64,000 nt of DNA from Clostridiaceae bacterium (GCA_019391515.1 JAHXQP010000018.1:41667-105666), one strand, 5' to 3'; counted from the stretch's first letter, positions 24,596 through 34,935 are shown. The notes: generated by a model not told the origin, from the sequence alone. Made by a program: numbers and translations.

Positions 24596-27064
24596 TTGAA
24601 AAAGCCTTTTATGATCATTACAATCCCTATGATATTGGGAATAATATTTTCCTATTATTTAAAAATTAATAGTTCTTTTCTCTTTATTGCCATACTAATA
24701 AGCTTTCTAATATTCTTGTTTTCAATTATATTTGAATTTTTCAAAAAAAGATACCTGGTAATTCTTTTCTTTTTTATTGGCATTTTAATAACTTATATGA
24801 AGCTTGAAAGTAGTACATTAATAAAATTTTTAAATAAGGACATAGAATTAGAAGGAACTATAAGAGAAACAATATACAATGAAAAAGACATTAGCAAATA
24901 TATTTTGAATGTTGAAAAGATAGTAGATAATGGAGCTTCATATTTTTTAAATGAGAATTTGTCTTTAAAGGTCATTGGACAAGACAAATTTGAAATAGGA
25001 GATAAAGTCCTACTATCTGGAGTACTTAAAAAGCCAAATAAAAATACAAACCCTAAATTATTTAATTATAGATTATACCTTCAAACTAGAGGTATTTATA
25101 CAACTATCACAGTAAAAAAACATGAAATTAATAAAGTAGACGAAAAAATTTTATCTTGGTATGAAAATATGAAAATAAAATTCACAGAGTATGTAGAATT
25201 GGCTTGCGATACATATTTAGAAAAACAAAATAGCTCTATTATGAAAGCGATACTATTAGGACAATCCTCTTATTTAGAAGAACAAGAATACAATAAATTT
25301 AAAGATTTAGGATTGACGCATATCATGGCAGTATCAGGATTGCATATAGGCATTATATCTATATTCTTAATTACATTTCTTGCTTATTTGGGAGTAGAGA
25401 GAAAAATAAATACTATTTTAACCCTAATAATTATCTGGATATATGGATTTTTAATTGGATATCCTCCATCAGTTTTACGAGCCTTAATTATGTTTACCTT
25501 ATTATTTTATTCAAAAATTATTTTTAGAAGATATGATCCAATAAATACTCTATTTTTTGCCATGTTCATAATTCTTTCAATAAATCCGCTATGGTTATTT
25601 GATATTGGTTTTCAATTATCTTTTGGAGCAACTTTTTTTATAACTTTTTTAACACCTATACTGAGGACAAAATTTTATTCATATAATAAGAAACTTATGA
25701 CTTCTCTCTATTCCATACTATCCGTGCAAATAGGACTAGCCCCTATACTTTTTTATTATTTCAACAATATTTCTATAATAAGTATTTTAGGAAATTTTAT
25801 ACTTATTCCTATATTATCAAAATCTGTAGTATTAGGATTTTCATTGTTGCTATTTTCATATTTCAGTAGTGGAATTTCATCAATCATTGGAAAAATATTA
25901 AATCTATTATTAAATATAAACTATTTTATTTCTGAAGGAATTTATGGACTGCCTTTAGGAAAGATTAGATTTTCCTCTCCCAATATAATAGGAATATTTT
26001 TATATTACTTTATTGTATTTTCCATATTTAAAATCATTAAACTAGATGCATTTGATAATTTTACCAATAAAGCCATTGTTTTTTATTTGATTATATGTAT
26101 ATTATTCAATGCTATCATACCTTTAATTGAAAGTGGACTATGTATCTATTTTATAGATGTAGGTCAAGGGGATTGTATATTAATAGAAGATAGAAATAGA
26201 TTTTATCTAGTGGATACGGGAGGAAGTATTTTTGGCAATTTTGATATAGGAGAAAATATTTTATTGCCTTATCTAGTTAAAAGAGGTATATTTACATTAG
26301 ATGGAGTGTTTATAACCCATTTTCATGATGATCACTGTAAAAGCTTATCGACCCTTATGAAAAATATGAATATAAAAAAAGTATTTATAGGATATGAAAA
26401 TAAAGATAATAAACTGTATACTAATATAGTGAAAACTTCTAAGGAAGAATCTGTTCCTATATATAAACTATCTCAAGGTGATAAAGTTTTTATTAATGAA
26501 AATTCATACATAGAGGTTTTAAGTCCTTTAGAAGGATTCATATCAAGGAATAGGGAAAATGAAAACAATCTTTCCCTAGTATTGCTTCTTGGAAGTTTTG
26601 GAAGAAAAACTTTATTAACTGGAGATATAGAAGAAGCTGCAGAAACACATTTATTAGAAAATATGAGTGGTAGAAAAGGAAAAATAGATTTTTTAAAAGT
26701 TCCTCATCATGGCAGCAATACCTCATCAGGAGAAAACTTTATAGATTTTTTCAACCCAGATTATGCTTTTATACAAGTGGGAGAAAACAATAGTTTTAAT
26801 CATCCTAGTGAAGAAGTATTGGAAAGATATGAAAGAAGGAATATAAAAGTTGTTAGGACCGATGAGTCAGGACTCATTACCTTAAATATAAGGCCTAAAA
26901 GATTTGATATTTCTATTTATAATAGGGATAGATTATCTATTGGTGATATAGTCTTAGATTATGGACTTGAAATAAATTTTACTATACTATATTTAGTGTT
27001 GAGTTATATTATTATTAAGAGAAATTCCTATTTATTTGAGGAGTTGGATATATATGATGTTTGA
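24596..27064 (+). CDS. comEC: ComEC/Rec2 family DNA uptake channel protein
   Basis: This 822-residue polytopic membrane protein passes single-stranded DNA during transformation. It has N-terminal helices, a DUF4131-like soluble part (about 80-175) and the Competence domain from about 205 to 480 (GLTHIMAVSGLHIGIIS). The C-terminal metallo-beta-lactamase domain has HxHxDH at His575, His577, Asp579 and His580 (THFHDDH) and a second VPHHGS motif. TTG start with GGAAGGG upstream. An extended -10 TGATATAAT lies at about 24510-24518 and an 8-bp hairpin at 24543-24576 in the leader. It overlaps holA by 11 bases. Confidence 0.94.
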   Translation: MKKPFMIITIPMILGIIFSYYLKINSSFLFIAILISFLIFLFSIIFEFFKKRYLVILFFFIGILITYMKLESSTLIKFLNKDIELEGTIRETIYNEKDISKYILNVEKIVDNGASYFLNENLSLKVIGQDKFEIGDKVLLSGVLKKPNKNTNPKLFNYRLYLQTRGIYTTITVKKHEINKVDEKILSWYENMKIKFTEYVELACDTYLEKQNSSIMKAILLGQSSYLEEQEYNKFKDLGLTHIMAVSGLHIGIISIFLITFLAYLGVERKINTILTLIIIWIYGFLIGYPPSVLRALIMFTLLFYSKIIFRRYDPINTLFFAMFIILSINPLWLFDIGFQLSFGATFFITFLTPILRTKFYSYNKKLMTSLYSILSVQIGLAPILFYYFNNISIISILGNFILIPILSKSVVLGFSLLLFSYFSSGISSIIGKILNLLLNINYFISEGIYGLPLGKIRFSSPNIIGIFLYYFIVFSIFKIIKLDAFDNFTNKAIVFYLIICILFNAIIPLIESGLCIYFIDVGQGDCILIEDRNRFYLVDTGGSIFGNFDIGENILLPYLVKRGIFTLDGVFITHFHDDHCKSLSTLMKNMNIKKVFIGYENKDNKLYTNIVKTSKEESVPIYKLSQGDKVFINENSYIEVLSPLEGFISRNRENENNLSLVLLLGSFGRKTLLTGDIEEAAETHLLENMSGRKGKIDFLKVPHHGSNTSSGENFIDFFNPDYAFIQVGENNSFNHPSEEVLERYERRNIKVVRTDESGLITLNIRPKRFDISIYNRDRLSIGDIVLDYGLEINFTILYLVLSYIIIKRNSYLFEELDIYDV

Positions 27065-28103
27065 AGATTTTATAAAGGATATGAGAGAAGATAAATTAAA
27101 ACCTGTTTATCTTTTTTATGGAGAAGAAGATTATTTAATAGACTATTCAATAAAATCGTTGAAAGAAAAATATGTTAATGAAGGCTTAGAGACTTTAAAT
27201 TATATAGTATTAGATGGGGACAATATAGAAATGAACCATATTTACGATGCCTGTGAAACCCTACCTTTTATGTCAGAAAAGAAGATAGTTGTTATAAGAA
27301 ATTTAGGGGTTTTTGGAAGTAAGATAAAAGGACAAGGCGCAGAGTATTTCAATCAAAAAAAAGATGAGCTAAAGGACTATGTATCAACATTGGAGGACTA
27401 TCTATGTCTTGTGTTTGTAGAGAAAAACACCAATATTGATAAGAGAAAAGGGATTATAAAAAGTATTAATAAATTTGGAAGGGTTATAGAATTTACTAAA
27501 CTTAAAGGCAGGGATTTAAATAATTGGATAGAAAAAGCTTTTAAAAAATATAGGAAAACTATATCTTATAATAATATAAATTATTTTATACAACACTCTT
27601 CCTACTTTGATAGGGATATAAACAAGAGCCTATATGATTTGGAAAATGAAATAATTAAATTAGCTAATTTCACAGGAGATAGGGAAGAAATCAATGTAAA
27701 GGATATAGATGAAGTCATGACTAAATCTTTAGATACAAATATATTTAATTTACTCAATAGTATTGGAGAAAAAGATATTAATAATTCACTAAAAGTTTTC
27801 CATGAAATGTGTGTTTCCAATGAACCCATACCTTTAATATTACATATGATTATTAGACAGTTAAGACTAATACTTATGCTAAAATTGCTTAAAGAAAAAG
27901 GTTATGATAAAAGAACTATCATGGGAAAGCTTAAGATTGGTGACTATCAGTATAAGATATTTTCCAATCAAAGCAAGAATTTTTCAAATGTTAAATTAGA
28001 AGAATCACTGAATCTATGTTTGGAAGCTGATGAAAATATAAAAACTGGTATAATAGATGATAAGCTTGCTTTAGAAATGTTAATAGTGAGAATGTGTAGC
28101 TAG
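27054..28103 (+). CDS. holA: DNA polymerase III subunit delta
   Basis: This protein of about 349 residues opens the beta sliding clamp in the clamp loader. Characteristic start MMFEDFIKDMREDKLKPVYLFYGEEDYLI, then DACETLPFMSEKKIVVIRN and a central Nxx-W motif (GRDLNNWIEKAFKKY). ATG at 27054 is chosen from the GAGGAG 9 bases upstream; a longer frame from TTG at 27036 lacks support. comEC-holA-(rpsT reverse) is a classic Firmicutes order. Confidence 0.94.
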   Translation: MMFEDFIKDMREDKLKPVYLFYGEEDYLIDYSIKSLKEKYVNEGLETLNYIVLDGDNIEMNHIYDACETLPFMSEKKIVVIRNLGVFGSKIKGQGAEYFNQKKDELKDYVSTLEDYLCLVFVEKNTNIDKRKGIIKSINKFGRVIEFTKLKGRDLNNWIEKAFKKYRKTISYNNINYFIQHSSYFDRDINKSLYDLENEIIKLANFTGDREEINVKDIDEVMTKSLDTNIFNLLNSIGEKDINNSLKVFHEMCVSNEPIPLILHMIIRQLRLILMLKLLKEKGYDKRTIMGKLKIGDYQYKIFSNQSKNFSNVKLEESLNLCLEADENIKTGIIDDKLALEMLIVRMCS

Positions 28104-28140
28104 GTAAACAATGATTTAATAAAATAGTATTTAATAAATA

Positions 28141-28170
28141 AAAAAACTTCGGGTCATCACCGAAGTTTTA
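28141..28170. terminator. Bidirectional terminator between holA and rpsT
   Basis: AAAACTTCGG pairs with CCGAAGTTTT around GTCATCA. A-run and T-run flanks serve both convergent genes. Confidence 0.9.
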
Positions 28171-28172
28171 TA

Positions 28173-28448
28173 TTATATAGCTTTATCTTCTTTTGCGTTC
28201 AATCTTCTTGTTAGATTACTAACTTTTCTAGAAGCAGTATTTTTATGAATAGTATTTTTAGCAACTGCTTTCTTCAAATTTTTGTCTATAAGTTTAAGTA
28301 ATTCTCTAGCTTCATCTAAATTATCATTTTCTACTGCTTGATCAAATTTTTTAATATATGTTTTAATTTCTGATTTTCTCGCTTTATTTACTTCAGTTTT
28401 TCTTGCAGTTATACCAATTCTTTTCTTAGCAGATTTAATATTTGCCAC
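28173..28448 (-). CDS. rpsT: 30S ribosomal protein S20
   Basis: This 91-residue basic helical protein begins MANIKSAKKRIGITARKTEVNKARKS and contains KNTIHKNTASRKVSNLTRRLNA, typical of S20 bound to 16S rRNA. The GTG at 28448 is the start: a GGGAGGTGA site lies just upstream and the N-terminus matches the family. A longer frame to 28505 does not. Transcribed opposite to its neighbours, as usual. Confidence 0.97.
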   Translation of the reverse strand: MANIKSAKKRIGITARKTEVNKARKSEIKTYIKKFDQAVENDNLDEARELLKLIDKNLKKAVAKNTIHKNTASRKVSNLTRRLNAKEDKAI

Positions 28449-28571
28449 AGTTTCACCTCCCAACCTAACAAAAAATATTTTACCATGAAGGAGGATAAAA
28501 AGCAAGGTAAAATAGTTTTTGAAATAATAGACATAATAAATATAAATTAGATTTTAAGAAGGAGGGAATAA

Positions 28572-29546
28572 ATGTTTCAAGTAAGAACAGACTTAGCAAT
28601 AGAATCAAGAGAATTATACAAAGAAAGAACTAGGCAAGAAGTACCAGGAGTAGAAGTAAATAAAGAAGAAAAAGGTGACATTAGTATTACAAGGGTTAAG
28701 ATACTGGATAAAATAGGTGAAGAAAAAATGGGAAAACCTATAGGAAACTATATAACTTTAGAAGTGCCTAAGTTAAAAAATCCAGATGAAGCTTTAAAAG
28801 AAGAAGTAAGTATACAATTGGCAAAAGAAATTAAAGATTTAATAAAAAATGATAACAAAACCAAAGCATTAATAGTTGGATTAGGGAATTGGAATGTAAC
28901 ACCAGATGCTCTAGGTCCTAAAGTAGTTGAAAAGGTCTTAGTTACAAGACACTTTTTCTTAGCATATAAAAAAGATGAAGATGAAACTATGGCCAATGTA
29001 TCTGCACTATCTCCAGGAGTAATGGGAATTACAGGTATAGAAACAGGGGAAATAGTAAAAGGTGTTGTAGAAAAAACTAATCCAGATATAGTTATAGCTG
29101 TAGATGCATTGGCTTCTAGAAATATGGATAGGGTTAGCACTACTATACAAATATCAGATACTGGTATAAACCCGGGAAGTGGTGTGGGAAATAAAAGACA
29201 GGGATTAAATGAAGAATATTTAAAAGTACCAGTAATAGCCATAGGAATTCCCACTGTAGTAGATGCAGCTACTATGATAAATGATACTATGAATTTAATA
29301 ATTAATTCAATGAGGGAAGAAGCGGAAGTAGGCACAGAATTTTATTCAATGCTTGAAAAACTATCAGAAAGTGAAAAATATACTCTAATAAAAGAAGTAC
29401 TAGAGCCTTTTATGCCCAATACTATTGTAACTCCAAAAGAAGTGGATGAGATTATAGATAATCTTTCAGTAATAATAGCCAATGGATTGAATATATCCCT
29501 TCATCCAGGAATAGATTTGAAAGATGTGAATAGATATATAAGGTAA
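28572..29546 (+). CDS. gpr: Spore protease (germination protease, family A25)
   Basis: This 324-residue zymogen degrades small acid-soluble spore proteins at germination. Motifs: RTDLAIESRELY near the start, IVGLGNWNVTPDALGPKVV, LSPGVMGITGIETGEI, VIAVDALASR and GIPTVVDAATMI. The short N-terminal propeptide would be removed by self-cleavage. AAGGAGGG ribosome binding site. Upstream, GGTAA and CATAATA (28532-28538) loosely resemble a forespore sigma-F/G promoter, which would fit the family's known control. spoIIP follows, the conserved order. Confidence 0.97.
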   Translation: MFQVRTDLAIESRELYKERTRQEVPGVEVNKEEKGDISITRVKILDKIGEEKMGKPIGNYITLEVPKLKNPDEALKEEVSIQLAKEIKDLIKNDNKTKALIVGLGNWNVTPDALGPKVVEKVLVTRHFFLAYKKDEDETMANVSALSPGVMGITGIETGEIVKGVVEKTNPDIVIAVDALASRNMDRVSTTIQISDTGINPGSGVGNKRQGLNEEYLKVPVIAIGIPTVVDAATMINDTMNLIINSMREEAEVGTEFYSMLEKLSESEKYTLIKEVLEPFMPNTIVTPKEVDEIIDNLSVIIANGLNISLHPGIDLKDVNRYIR

Positions 29547-29577
29547 GTCCAATAGTTGGCTTACCTTATATTTTTTT
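29540..29577 (+). terminator. Terminator overlapping the gpr stop codon
   Basis: AAGGTAAG-CCAA pairs with TTGG-TTACCTT around a short loop, followed by a T-run. The stop codon TAA is inside the stem. Confidence 0.82.
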
Positions 29578-29664
29578 CATATAAATATTTATATAGAATA
29601 TATTTTTATAACGGCTTTTTAAATTGAAAGGATAAAATAAACTAAAATTGGGGAGTGCATTAAT

Positions 29665-30852
29665 ATGTGGGTAAAAACTCAGAGGACAAGAGTAGACTAT
29701 TTAATTTTTGCTCTATTATGTATGTTGACTTTTTTTATAGGCTCGACTATAGTTATGAAATTTATAAAAACTGATAGAAAGACTGTAGTAGATGACCAAG
29801 CTACAGATGCAGAAACGATAGAAGTTTTTAACTATGATAAAGATGTAATAGAAAACATAGATAAGTTTTTCTTAAAAATATTATCTAATTCCAATTCATC
29901 TATGAGTTTATTTTTCAAACAAAAAATTAAAAACAAAGAAGACATATCCTTTAATATAATAGAGAATATCCCTAAAATTTTTAATATAGACGATTATGTA
30001 AAATCACAATTTCCAGCTGCATTTACTTTTCTAGAAAAAGAGAAAGGAATATCTATTAAAAGAATTGAAAGCAAAAAGAATCCAGAGATTTTAGAAGACA
30101 TTGTATTTGTAGATGATATGATGGAAAAAGAAGAAGGAAAGCTCTTAGAAGAAGAAAAATTAACAGAAAAGGATAAGGAAGGAATACCCAATGCAGAAGG
30201 GATAAAAACTTTTAAAGCAAATAAGAACGAGCCTTATGTAGCTATATATCATACTCACGGAACAGAAGCTTACTTGCCTATAAAGCAAAATCAATACCAC
30301 ACTCAAGATAAAAAATATAATGTTTTAACTATAGGAGAAATAATCGGGAAAAACTTAGAAAACAATGGACATAAAGTTTTGCATATAGAAACATTCCATG
30401 ATATACCTTCTTATAATAAATCTTATGCAAAGTCACTAAATACAATTAATGCTAAAATGAAAGAGCAACAAAATTTAAAAATAGTATTTGATGTTCATAG
30501 AGATGGAGTATCAGAAAATGCTAGTTATAAAAATAAAGCCCTTTCTCAATCAAAGATAAAAATAGATGGAAAAGATGTAGCAACATTTTCAATGGTAATA
30601 GGACCTGAATCCCCAAATAAAGATGAAGTATTAAAGTTTGCTAAATATATAAAACAAGTTTCTGATACATTGTATCCAGGACTTTGTAAAGGGGTTATTA
30701 TTAAACCAAAAGGAAAATTCAACCAATTTGTATCGGATCACTATGCATTAATAGAAGTAGGAAGCAATTTAAATACTATTGATGAAGCCAAGGAATCTGC
30801 TAAGGCAATTGGTGAAATCTTAAGTATAGTTATTGAAAATATCCAAGAATAG
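29665..30852 (+). CDS. spoIIP: Stage II sporulation protein P
   Basis: This 395-residue membrane-anchored amidase/endopeptidase works with SpoIID and SpoIIM to thin septal peptidoglycan during engulfment. TM at about 12-34. The catalytic domain at about 175-390 has putative zinc ligands His in IYHTHGTEAYLP and His in VFDVHRDG, and the acidic LIEVGSNLNT motif. GGGGAGTG ribosome binding site. It is separated from gpr by a terminator, so it likely has its own sporulation promoter, not convincingly located. Confidence 0.95.
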   Translation: MWVKTQRTRVDYLIFALLCMLTFFIGSTIVMKFIKTDRKTVVDDQATDAETIEVFNYDKDVIENIDKFFLKILSNSNSSMSLFFKQKIKNKEDISFNIIENIPKIFNIDDYVKSQFPAAFTFLEKEKGISIKRIESKKNPEILEDIVFVDDMMEKEEGKLLEEEKLTEKDKEGIPNAEGIKTFKANKNEPYVAIYHTHGTEAYLPIKQNQYHTQDKKYNVLTIGEIIGKNLENNGHKVLHIETFHDIPSYNKSYAKSLNTINAKMKEQQNLKIVFDVHRDGVSENASYKNKALSQSKIKIDGKDVATFSMVIGPESPNKDEVLKFAKYIKQVSDTLYPGLCKGVIIKPKGKFNQFVSDHYALIEVGSNLNTIDEAKESAKAIGEILSIVIENIQE

Positions 30853-30921
30853 TTTTACTTTTTTTTATAGTAAAAAAATGTTATAATACAGTAAATTGGT
30901 TAGACATTAGGAGGGGTTTCT

Positions 30922-31470
30922 ATGGATGAAGATAAAAAAAAGAAAGCGAAGAAAGAAGCTATGGAATGGATAAAAAGTATAGTTTTTGCAATAGTTGTAG
31001 CTATTTTAATTAAGACCTTTATATTTAACACCACTTATGTTCTAGGAAGTTCAATGTATCCTACCCTTCAAGAAAGAGATAGACTTTTTACAAATAAGAT
31101 AACTATGTATTTTTCAAAACCAGAGAGAGGAGATATAGTAGTATTAAAGGCACCAGATAATCCAGACAAAGATTATATAAAAAGGGTTGTTGGTATAGAA
31201 GGGGATATAATCGAGATTAAAAGTGGAAATGTATATCTAAATGAGCAATTATTAGAAGAAAAATATATAGCTGAAGGGGCATATACCCACATTTATGACA
31301 AAAACTATTGGGAAGTACCAGAAGGATATGTATTTGTTTTAGGAGATAACAGAGAAGAAGGTGCAAGTAAAGATAGCAGAAGCTTTGGCTGTATTCCTGT
31401 AGATACCATAAAAGGGAAGGCAGATTTTAGATATTTTCCCTTTAATGATAGATTTGGAAAGTTAAAATAG
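30922..31470 (+). CDS. lepB: Type I signal peptidase
   Basis: This 182-residue serine protease has an N-terminal membrane anchor (SIVFAIVVAILIKTFIF). It has catalytic Ser44 in GSSMYPTL and Lys87 in DYIKRVVG, and the box E motif GDNREEGASKDSRSFG. It removes signal peptides of secreted proteins. AGGAGGGG ribosome binding site; a TATAAT lies at 30882-30887 without a good -35. Length is typical of Gram-positive SPases. Confidence 0.96.
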   Translation: MDEDKKKKAKKEAMEWIKSIVFAIVVAILIKTFIFNTTYVLGSSMYPTLQERDRLFTNKITMYFSKPERGDIVVLKAPDNPDKDYIKRVVGIEGDIIEIKSGNVYLNEQLLEEKYIAEGAYTHIYDKNYWEVPEGYVFVLGDNREEGASKDSRSFGCIPVDTIKGKADFRYFPFNDRFGKLK

Positions 31471-31514
31471 TATAAATTAGGAAAAAATTGTCCATAATAA
31501 TTATGGTGATTATT

Positions 31515-31790
31515 ATGGAAACTAGGATGGAAAGAACCAAAAGAAGAAAAAAAGAAAAAAGAAAAAAGTTTTTTAGAAGATTTATTGTTTATAGTGCCAT
31601 TGCTTTACTTTTTTTAGGATTAATGGCAACCGAAGAAGCAATTAAGGGTTTGTCTGGAGAAAATGCAGAAAAAATGTTTTTTATAGATTTAGGAAATGGA
31701 GAATTTAATATACAATTGTTTGGGAAAAGTTACAATTTAAATTATTTTAAAGAAGTTTTAAATAAAGTATATAAGAAAGTGTTCAAATGA
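31515..31790 (+). CDS. Small basic single-pass membrane protein, function unknown
   Basis: This protein of about 91 residues has an N-terminus very rich in Arg/Lys (ERTKRRKKEKRKKFFRR), one membrane helix (FIVYSAIALLFLGLMA) and a short extracytoplasmic tail rich in Phe and Asn. The topology (positive inside) suggests a cell-surface-facing C-terminus. The start is uncertain: ATG at 31515 has GGTGAT just upstream; ATGs at 31503 and 31527 are possible. It sits between lepB and lepA and ends at a hairpin. I do not recognise it. Confidence 0.6.
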   Translation: METRMERTKRRKKEKRKKFFRRFIVYSAIALLFLGLMATEEAIKGLSGENAEKMFFIDLGNGEFNIQLFGKSYNLNYFKEVLNKVYKKVFK

Positions 31791-31811
31791 CCAGTTAAAT
31801 CTGGTCATTTG
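31784..31811 (+). terminator. Hairpin/weak terminator before lepA
   Basis: CAAATGACCAG (31784-31794) pairs with CTGGTCATTTG (31801-31811). It overlaps the end of the small membrane protein gene; the T-run is weak. Confidence 0.6.
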
Positions 31812-31812
31812 A

Positions 31813-31841
31813 TTTACATAGACTTATTTTTTTGCTATAAT
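31813..31841 (+). promoter_or_regulatory. Sigma-A-type promoter of lepA
   Basis: TTTACA at 31813-31818, a 17-base spacer, and TATAAT at 31836-31841. Confidence 0.7.
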
Positions 31842-31878
31842 TATCTAAGATTGTTCTCATACTCTAAGGAGGTAAAAT

Positions 31879-33693
31879 ATGCATAAAGATAAGCAGAAAA
31901 GAATAAGAAACTTTTCTATAGTGGCACATATTGACCATGGAAAATCTACTCTAGCAGATAGATTAATAGAAAAAACAGGGCTTTTAACATCTAGAGAAAT
32001 GCATGATCAGATGTTGGACAACATGGAATTAGAAAAAGAAAGAGGAATAACTATTAAGCTAAAAGCTATAAGACTTATATATAAAGCTAAAGATGGTGAA
32101 GAATATATTTTAAATTTAATAGATACTCCAGGACATGTTGATTTTAACTATGAAGTTTCAAGAAGTCTTGCAGCTTGTGAAGGAGCGATACTGGTTATTG
32201 ATTCAACTCAAGGTATAGAGGCCCAAACATTAGCTAATGTCTATTTGGCTTTAGATCAGGATCTTGAAATAGTCCCTATTATAAATAAAATAGACTTACC
32301 AAGTGCAAGGCCAGAAGAAGTAAAACAAGAAGTAGAGGATGTAATAGGAATAGACTGTTCAGATGCACCATTGGTTTCAGCAAAAAATGGTATAAATATA
32401 GAAGATGCATTAGAAAAAATAGTCTCAGATGTTCCAGCGCCAGAAGGGGACGTAAAAGCGCCTCTAAAGGCATTGATATTCGACTCATACTATGATACCT
32501 ATAAAGGAGTAGTAGCTTACATAAGGGTGTTTGAAGGCTGTATAAAACCAGGTATGGAGATAGAAATGATGTCTACAAGAAATGTATATGAAGTTGTAGA
32601 AGTTGGTATAAATGCATCAAAACAAATATCTGTAGATAAATTGGAAGCTGGAGATGTAGGTTATGTAACGGCAAGTATGAAGAATGTAAAAGATGCAAGA
32701 GTGGGAGATACAATTACAAGCCATGAAAATCCTACAGATAATCCTCTTCCTGGATATAAAAAAGTTGTACCTATGGTATATTGCGGAATATATCCGTCAG
32801 AAGGAGAAGACTTTAACTCAGTAAGAGAGGCTTTAGAGAAGCTACAGGTAAATGATGCAAGTTTAGTATTTGAACCAGAGACATCTGCAGCCCTAGGTTT
32901 TGGTTTTAGATGTGGATTTTTAGGACTTCTTCACATGGAAATTGTTCAAGAAAGATTGGAAAGAGAATTTAATTTAAACATAATTGCTACTGCACCAAGT
33001 GTAATATACAAAGTGAAAAAAAGTGATGGAAGTATACTTTCCATTCAAAACCCTTCAAATCTCCCGCCAGAATCAGAAATAGAGTATATGGAGGAGCCTA
33101 TTGTAGAAGCATCTATAATGACTCCAACAGATTATGTAGGCGCAGTAATGGAATTATGCCAAGATAGAAGGGGAACCTTCAAAAACATGGAATACTTAGA
33201 AGAAACAAGGGTTGTAATGTATTATGAACTTCCATTAAATGAAGTTATATACGATTTCTTTGATGCATTAAAATCAAAAACAAGAGGATATGCTTCCCTT
33301 GATTATGAACTAAAAGGCTACAAACCTTCTGAATTGGCTAAATTAGATATACTGATAAATGAAGAACTTGTAGATGCATTCTCATTAATAGTTCATAAAG
33401 AAAAAGCTTATGAAAGAGGAAGAAATATAGCTGAAAAACTTAAAGATGTAATACCAAGGCATCAATTTGCTGTACCTATTCAAGCAGCAATAGGTTCAAA
33501 AATAATAGCTAGAGAAACAGTAAAGGCATTAAGAAAAGATGTATTAGCTAAATGTTATGGTGGAGATATAACTAGGAAGAAAAAATTATTAGAAAAACAA
33601 AAAGAGGGTAAAAAGAGAATGAGGCAGATAGGAAATGTAGAGATACCTCAAGAAGCATTTTTATCCGTATTAAAATATGATGATAGGAAATAA
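31879..33693 (+). CDS. lepA: Translation elongation factor 4 (LepA)
   Basis: This 604-residue ribosomal GTPase acts in back-translocation and initiation fidelity. G1 AHIDHGKS near residue 15, effector region RGITIK, G3 DTPGHVDF, G4 NKID. The EF-G-like domains follow, then the LepA-specific C-terminal domain ([26 protein letters not shown]). Length is typical. AAGGAGG ribosome binding site; hemW follows, the usual order. Confidence 0.98.
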   Translation: MHKDKQKRIRNFSIVAHIDHGKSTLADRLIEKTGLLTSREMHDQMLDNMELEKERGITIKLKAIRLIYKAKDGEEYILNLIDTPGHVDFNYEVSRSLAACEGAILVIDSTQGIEAQTLANVYLALDQDLEIVPIINKIDLPSARPEEVKQEVEDVIGIDCSDAPLVSAKNGINIEDALEKIVSDVPAPEGDVKAPLKALIFDSYYDTYKGVVAYIRVFEGCIKPGMEIEMMSTRNVYEVVEVGINASKQISVDKLEAGDVGYVTASMKNVKDARVGDTITSHENPTDNPLPGYKKVVPMVYCGIYPSEGEDFNSVREALEKLQVNDASLVFEPETSAALGFGFRCGFLGLLHMEIVQERLEREFNLNIIATAPSVIYKVKKSDGSILSIQNPSNLPPESEIEYMEEPIVEASIMTPTDYVGAVMELCQDRRGTFKNMEYLEETRVVMYYELPLNEVIYDFFDALKSKTRGYASLDYELKGYKPSELAKLDILINEELVDAFSLIVHKEKAYERGRNIAEKLKDVIPRHQFAVPIQAAIGSKIIARETVKALRKDVLAKCYGGDITRKKKLLEKQKEGKKRMRQIGNVEIPQEAFLSVLKYDDRK

Positions 33694-33733
33694 TGCACAC
33701 AGTCTGTGTGCATTATGTTTTGGAGGACTAATT

Positions 33734-34870
33734 ATGAAAGAATTAGCATTGTATATTCATATTCCTTTTTGTAAAAGTAAATGCTATTATTGTGACTTCA
33801 ATTCTTTTTCCAATAAAAATGATTTTATATCAGATTATATAGAGTATTTGATAAGAGAGGTAAAATTGTATTCCAATAAAGTAAAAGATTATTATTTAAA
33901 GACCATATTTATTGGTGGAGGTACACCTTCATTTATAAAAGGAGAATATATATATATATTATTAGAAGAAATATATAAAGTATTTAATGTGAATAATTTA
34001 GAAGAAATATCTATAGAATTAAACCCAAAAACGGTAGATGAGGAAAAGTTAAAAATATACAAGGAAATAGGGATAAATAGGATTAGTGTAGGGGTACAAT
34101 CTTTAAAGGATAACACTCTTAAAAAAATAGGAAGAATTCACAAGGCAAAAGATTTTTTTGAAACCTATGAACTTTTAAGGAAGATAGGGTTTTCCAATAT
34201 AAATGTAGATTTAATTTCCGGATTGCCTGGGCAAACTAAAGGAGATATTTTATCAACACTAGAAATCATGAATGATTTAGAAGTAGACCATATATCTTTT
34301 TATAGTCTAATAATAGAAGAAGGAACAAAATTTTATAATTGGTATAATAGTGGGGATCTAATATTGCCAGATGAAGAAGAAGAAAGATATATGTATCATG
34401 AAGGAATAAAATATTTAAAATCCAAAGGTTATAATCATTATGAAATATCTAATTTAGCTAAAGAAGGCTATGAATGTGTGCATAACCTGTTTTATTGGAC
34501 ACTAAAACCATATATTGGAATAGGAACTGGTTCCCATTCTAATATTGAAGGATTAAGATATTGGAATTTTGCAGATTTTAATAAATATTTTAATTCCATA
34601 GCTAGAAATGAACTTCCTATAGAAGGAAATGAAGTTATAGATAAAACTATGGAAATGGCCGAGTATACAATCTTAGGACTTAGACTAATAGGTGGAATAT
34701 ATATGAAAGACTTTTTTAGAAGATTCAATATTTCTATAAAGGAAGTCTATGGAAGTATTTTAAACAAACACTTTAAAAATGGTCTTCTCCATATAGAAGG
34801 AGATAATATAAGATTAACTGAGAAAGGCTTAGATTTATCCAATTTAGTCTTTGTTGATTTGATTCCTTAA
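33734..34870 (+). CDS. hemW: Radical SAM heme chaperone HemW
   Basis: This 378-residue protein is related to coproporphyrinogen oxidase HemN but shorter. CxxxCxxC at Cys13, Cys17 and Cys20 (PFCKSKCYYCDFNSF), then IFIGGGTPS, VGVQSL and DLISGLPGQT. HemW proteins bind heme and hand it to acceptor proteins. The ATG at 33734 has a TGGAGG site. A longer frame overlapping lepA is not used. A perfect hairpin (33691-33715) separates it from lepA. Confidence 0.93.
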   Translation: MKELALYIHIPFCKSKCYYCDFNSFSNKNDFISDYIEYLIREVKLYSNKVKDYYLKTIFIGGGTPSFIKGEYIYILLEEIYKVFNVNNLEEISIELNPKTVDEEKLKIYKEIGINRISVGVQSLKDNTLKKIGRIHKAKDFFETYELLRKIGFSNINVDLISGLPGQTKGDILSTLEIMNDLEVDHISFYSLIIEEGTKFYNWYNSGDLILPDEEEERYMYHEGIKYLKSKGYNHYEISNLAKEGYECVHNLFYWTLKPYIGIGTGSHSNIEGLRYWNFADFNKYFNSIARNELPIEGNEVIDKTMEMAEYTILGLRLIGGIYMKDFFRRFNISIKEVYGSILNKHFKNGLLHIEGDNIRLTEKGLDLSNLVFVDLIP

Positions 34871-34893
34871 AATAAATAAATTCATAAAAGCTA

Positions 34894-34922
34894 TTGACAA
34901 ATTTTAATAGTAATGGTAACTT
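34894..34922 (+). promoter_or_regulatory. Promoter of the hrcA-grpE-dnaK operon
   Basis: TTGACA at 34894-34899, a 17-base spacer, and TAACTT at 34917-34922 preceded by TGG. The CIRCE operator begins 13 bases downstream, where HrcA would block initiation. Confidence 0.72.
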
Positions 34923-34935
34923 TAAAACGTAAGCA

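Noticed and set aside
28748..29335. Long minus-strand frame (195 codons) opposite gpr
   Set aside because: It is a shadow of a strongly conserved gene, with low-complexity Ser/Thr/Ile/Phe composition.
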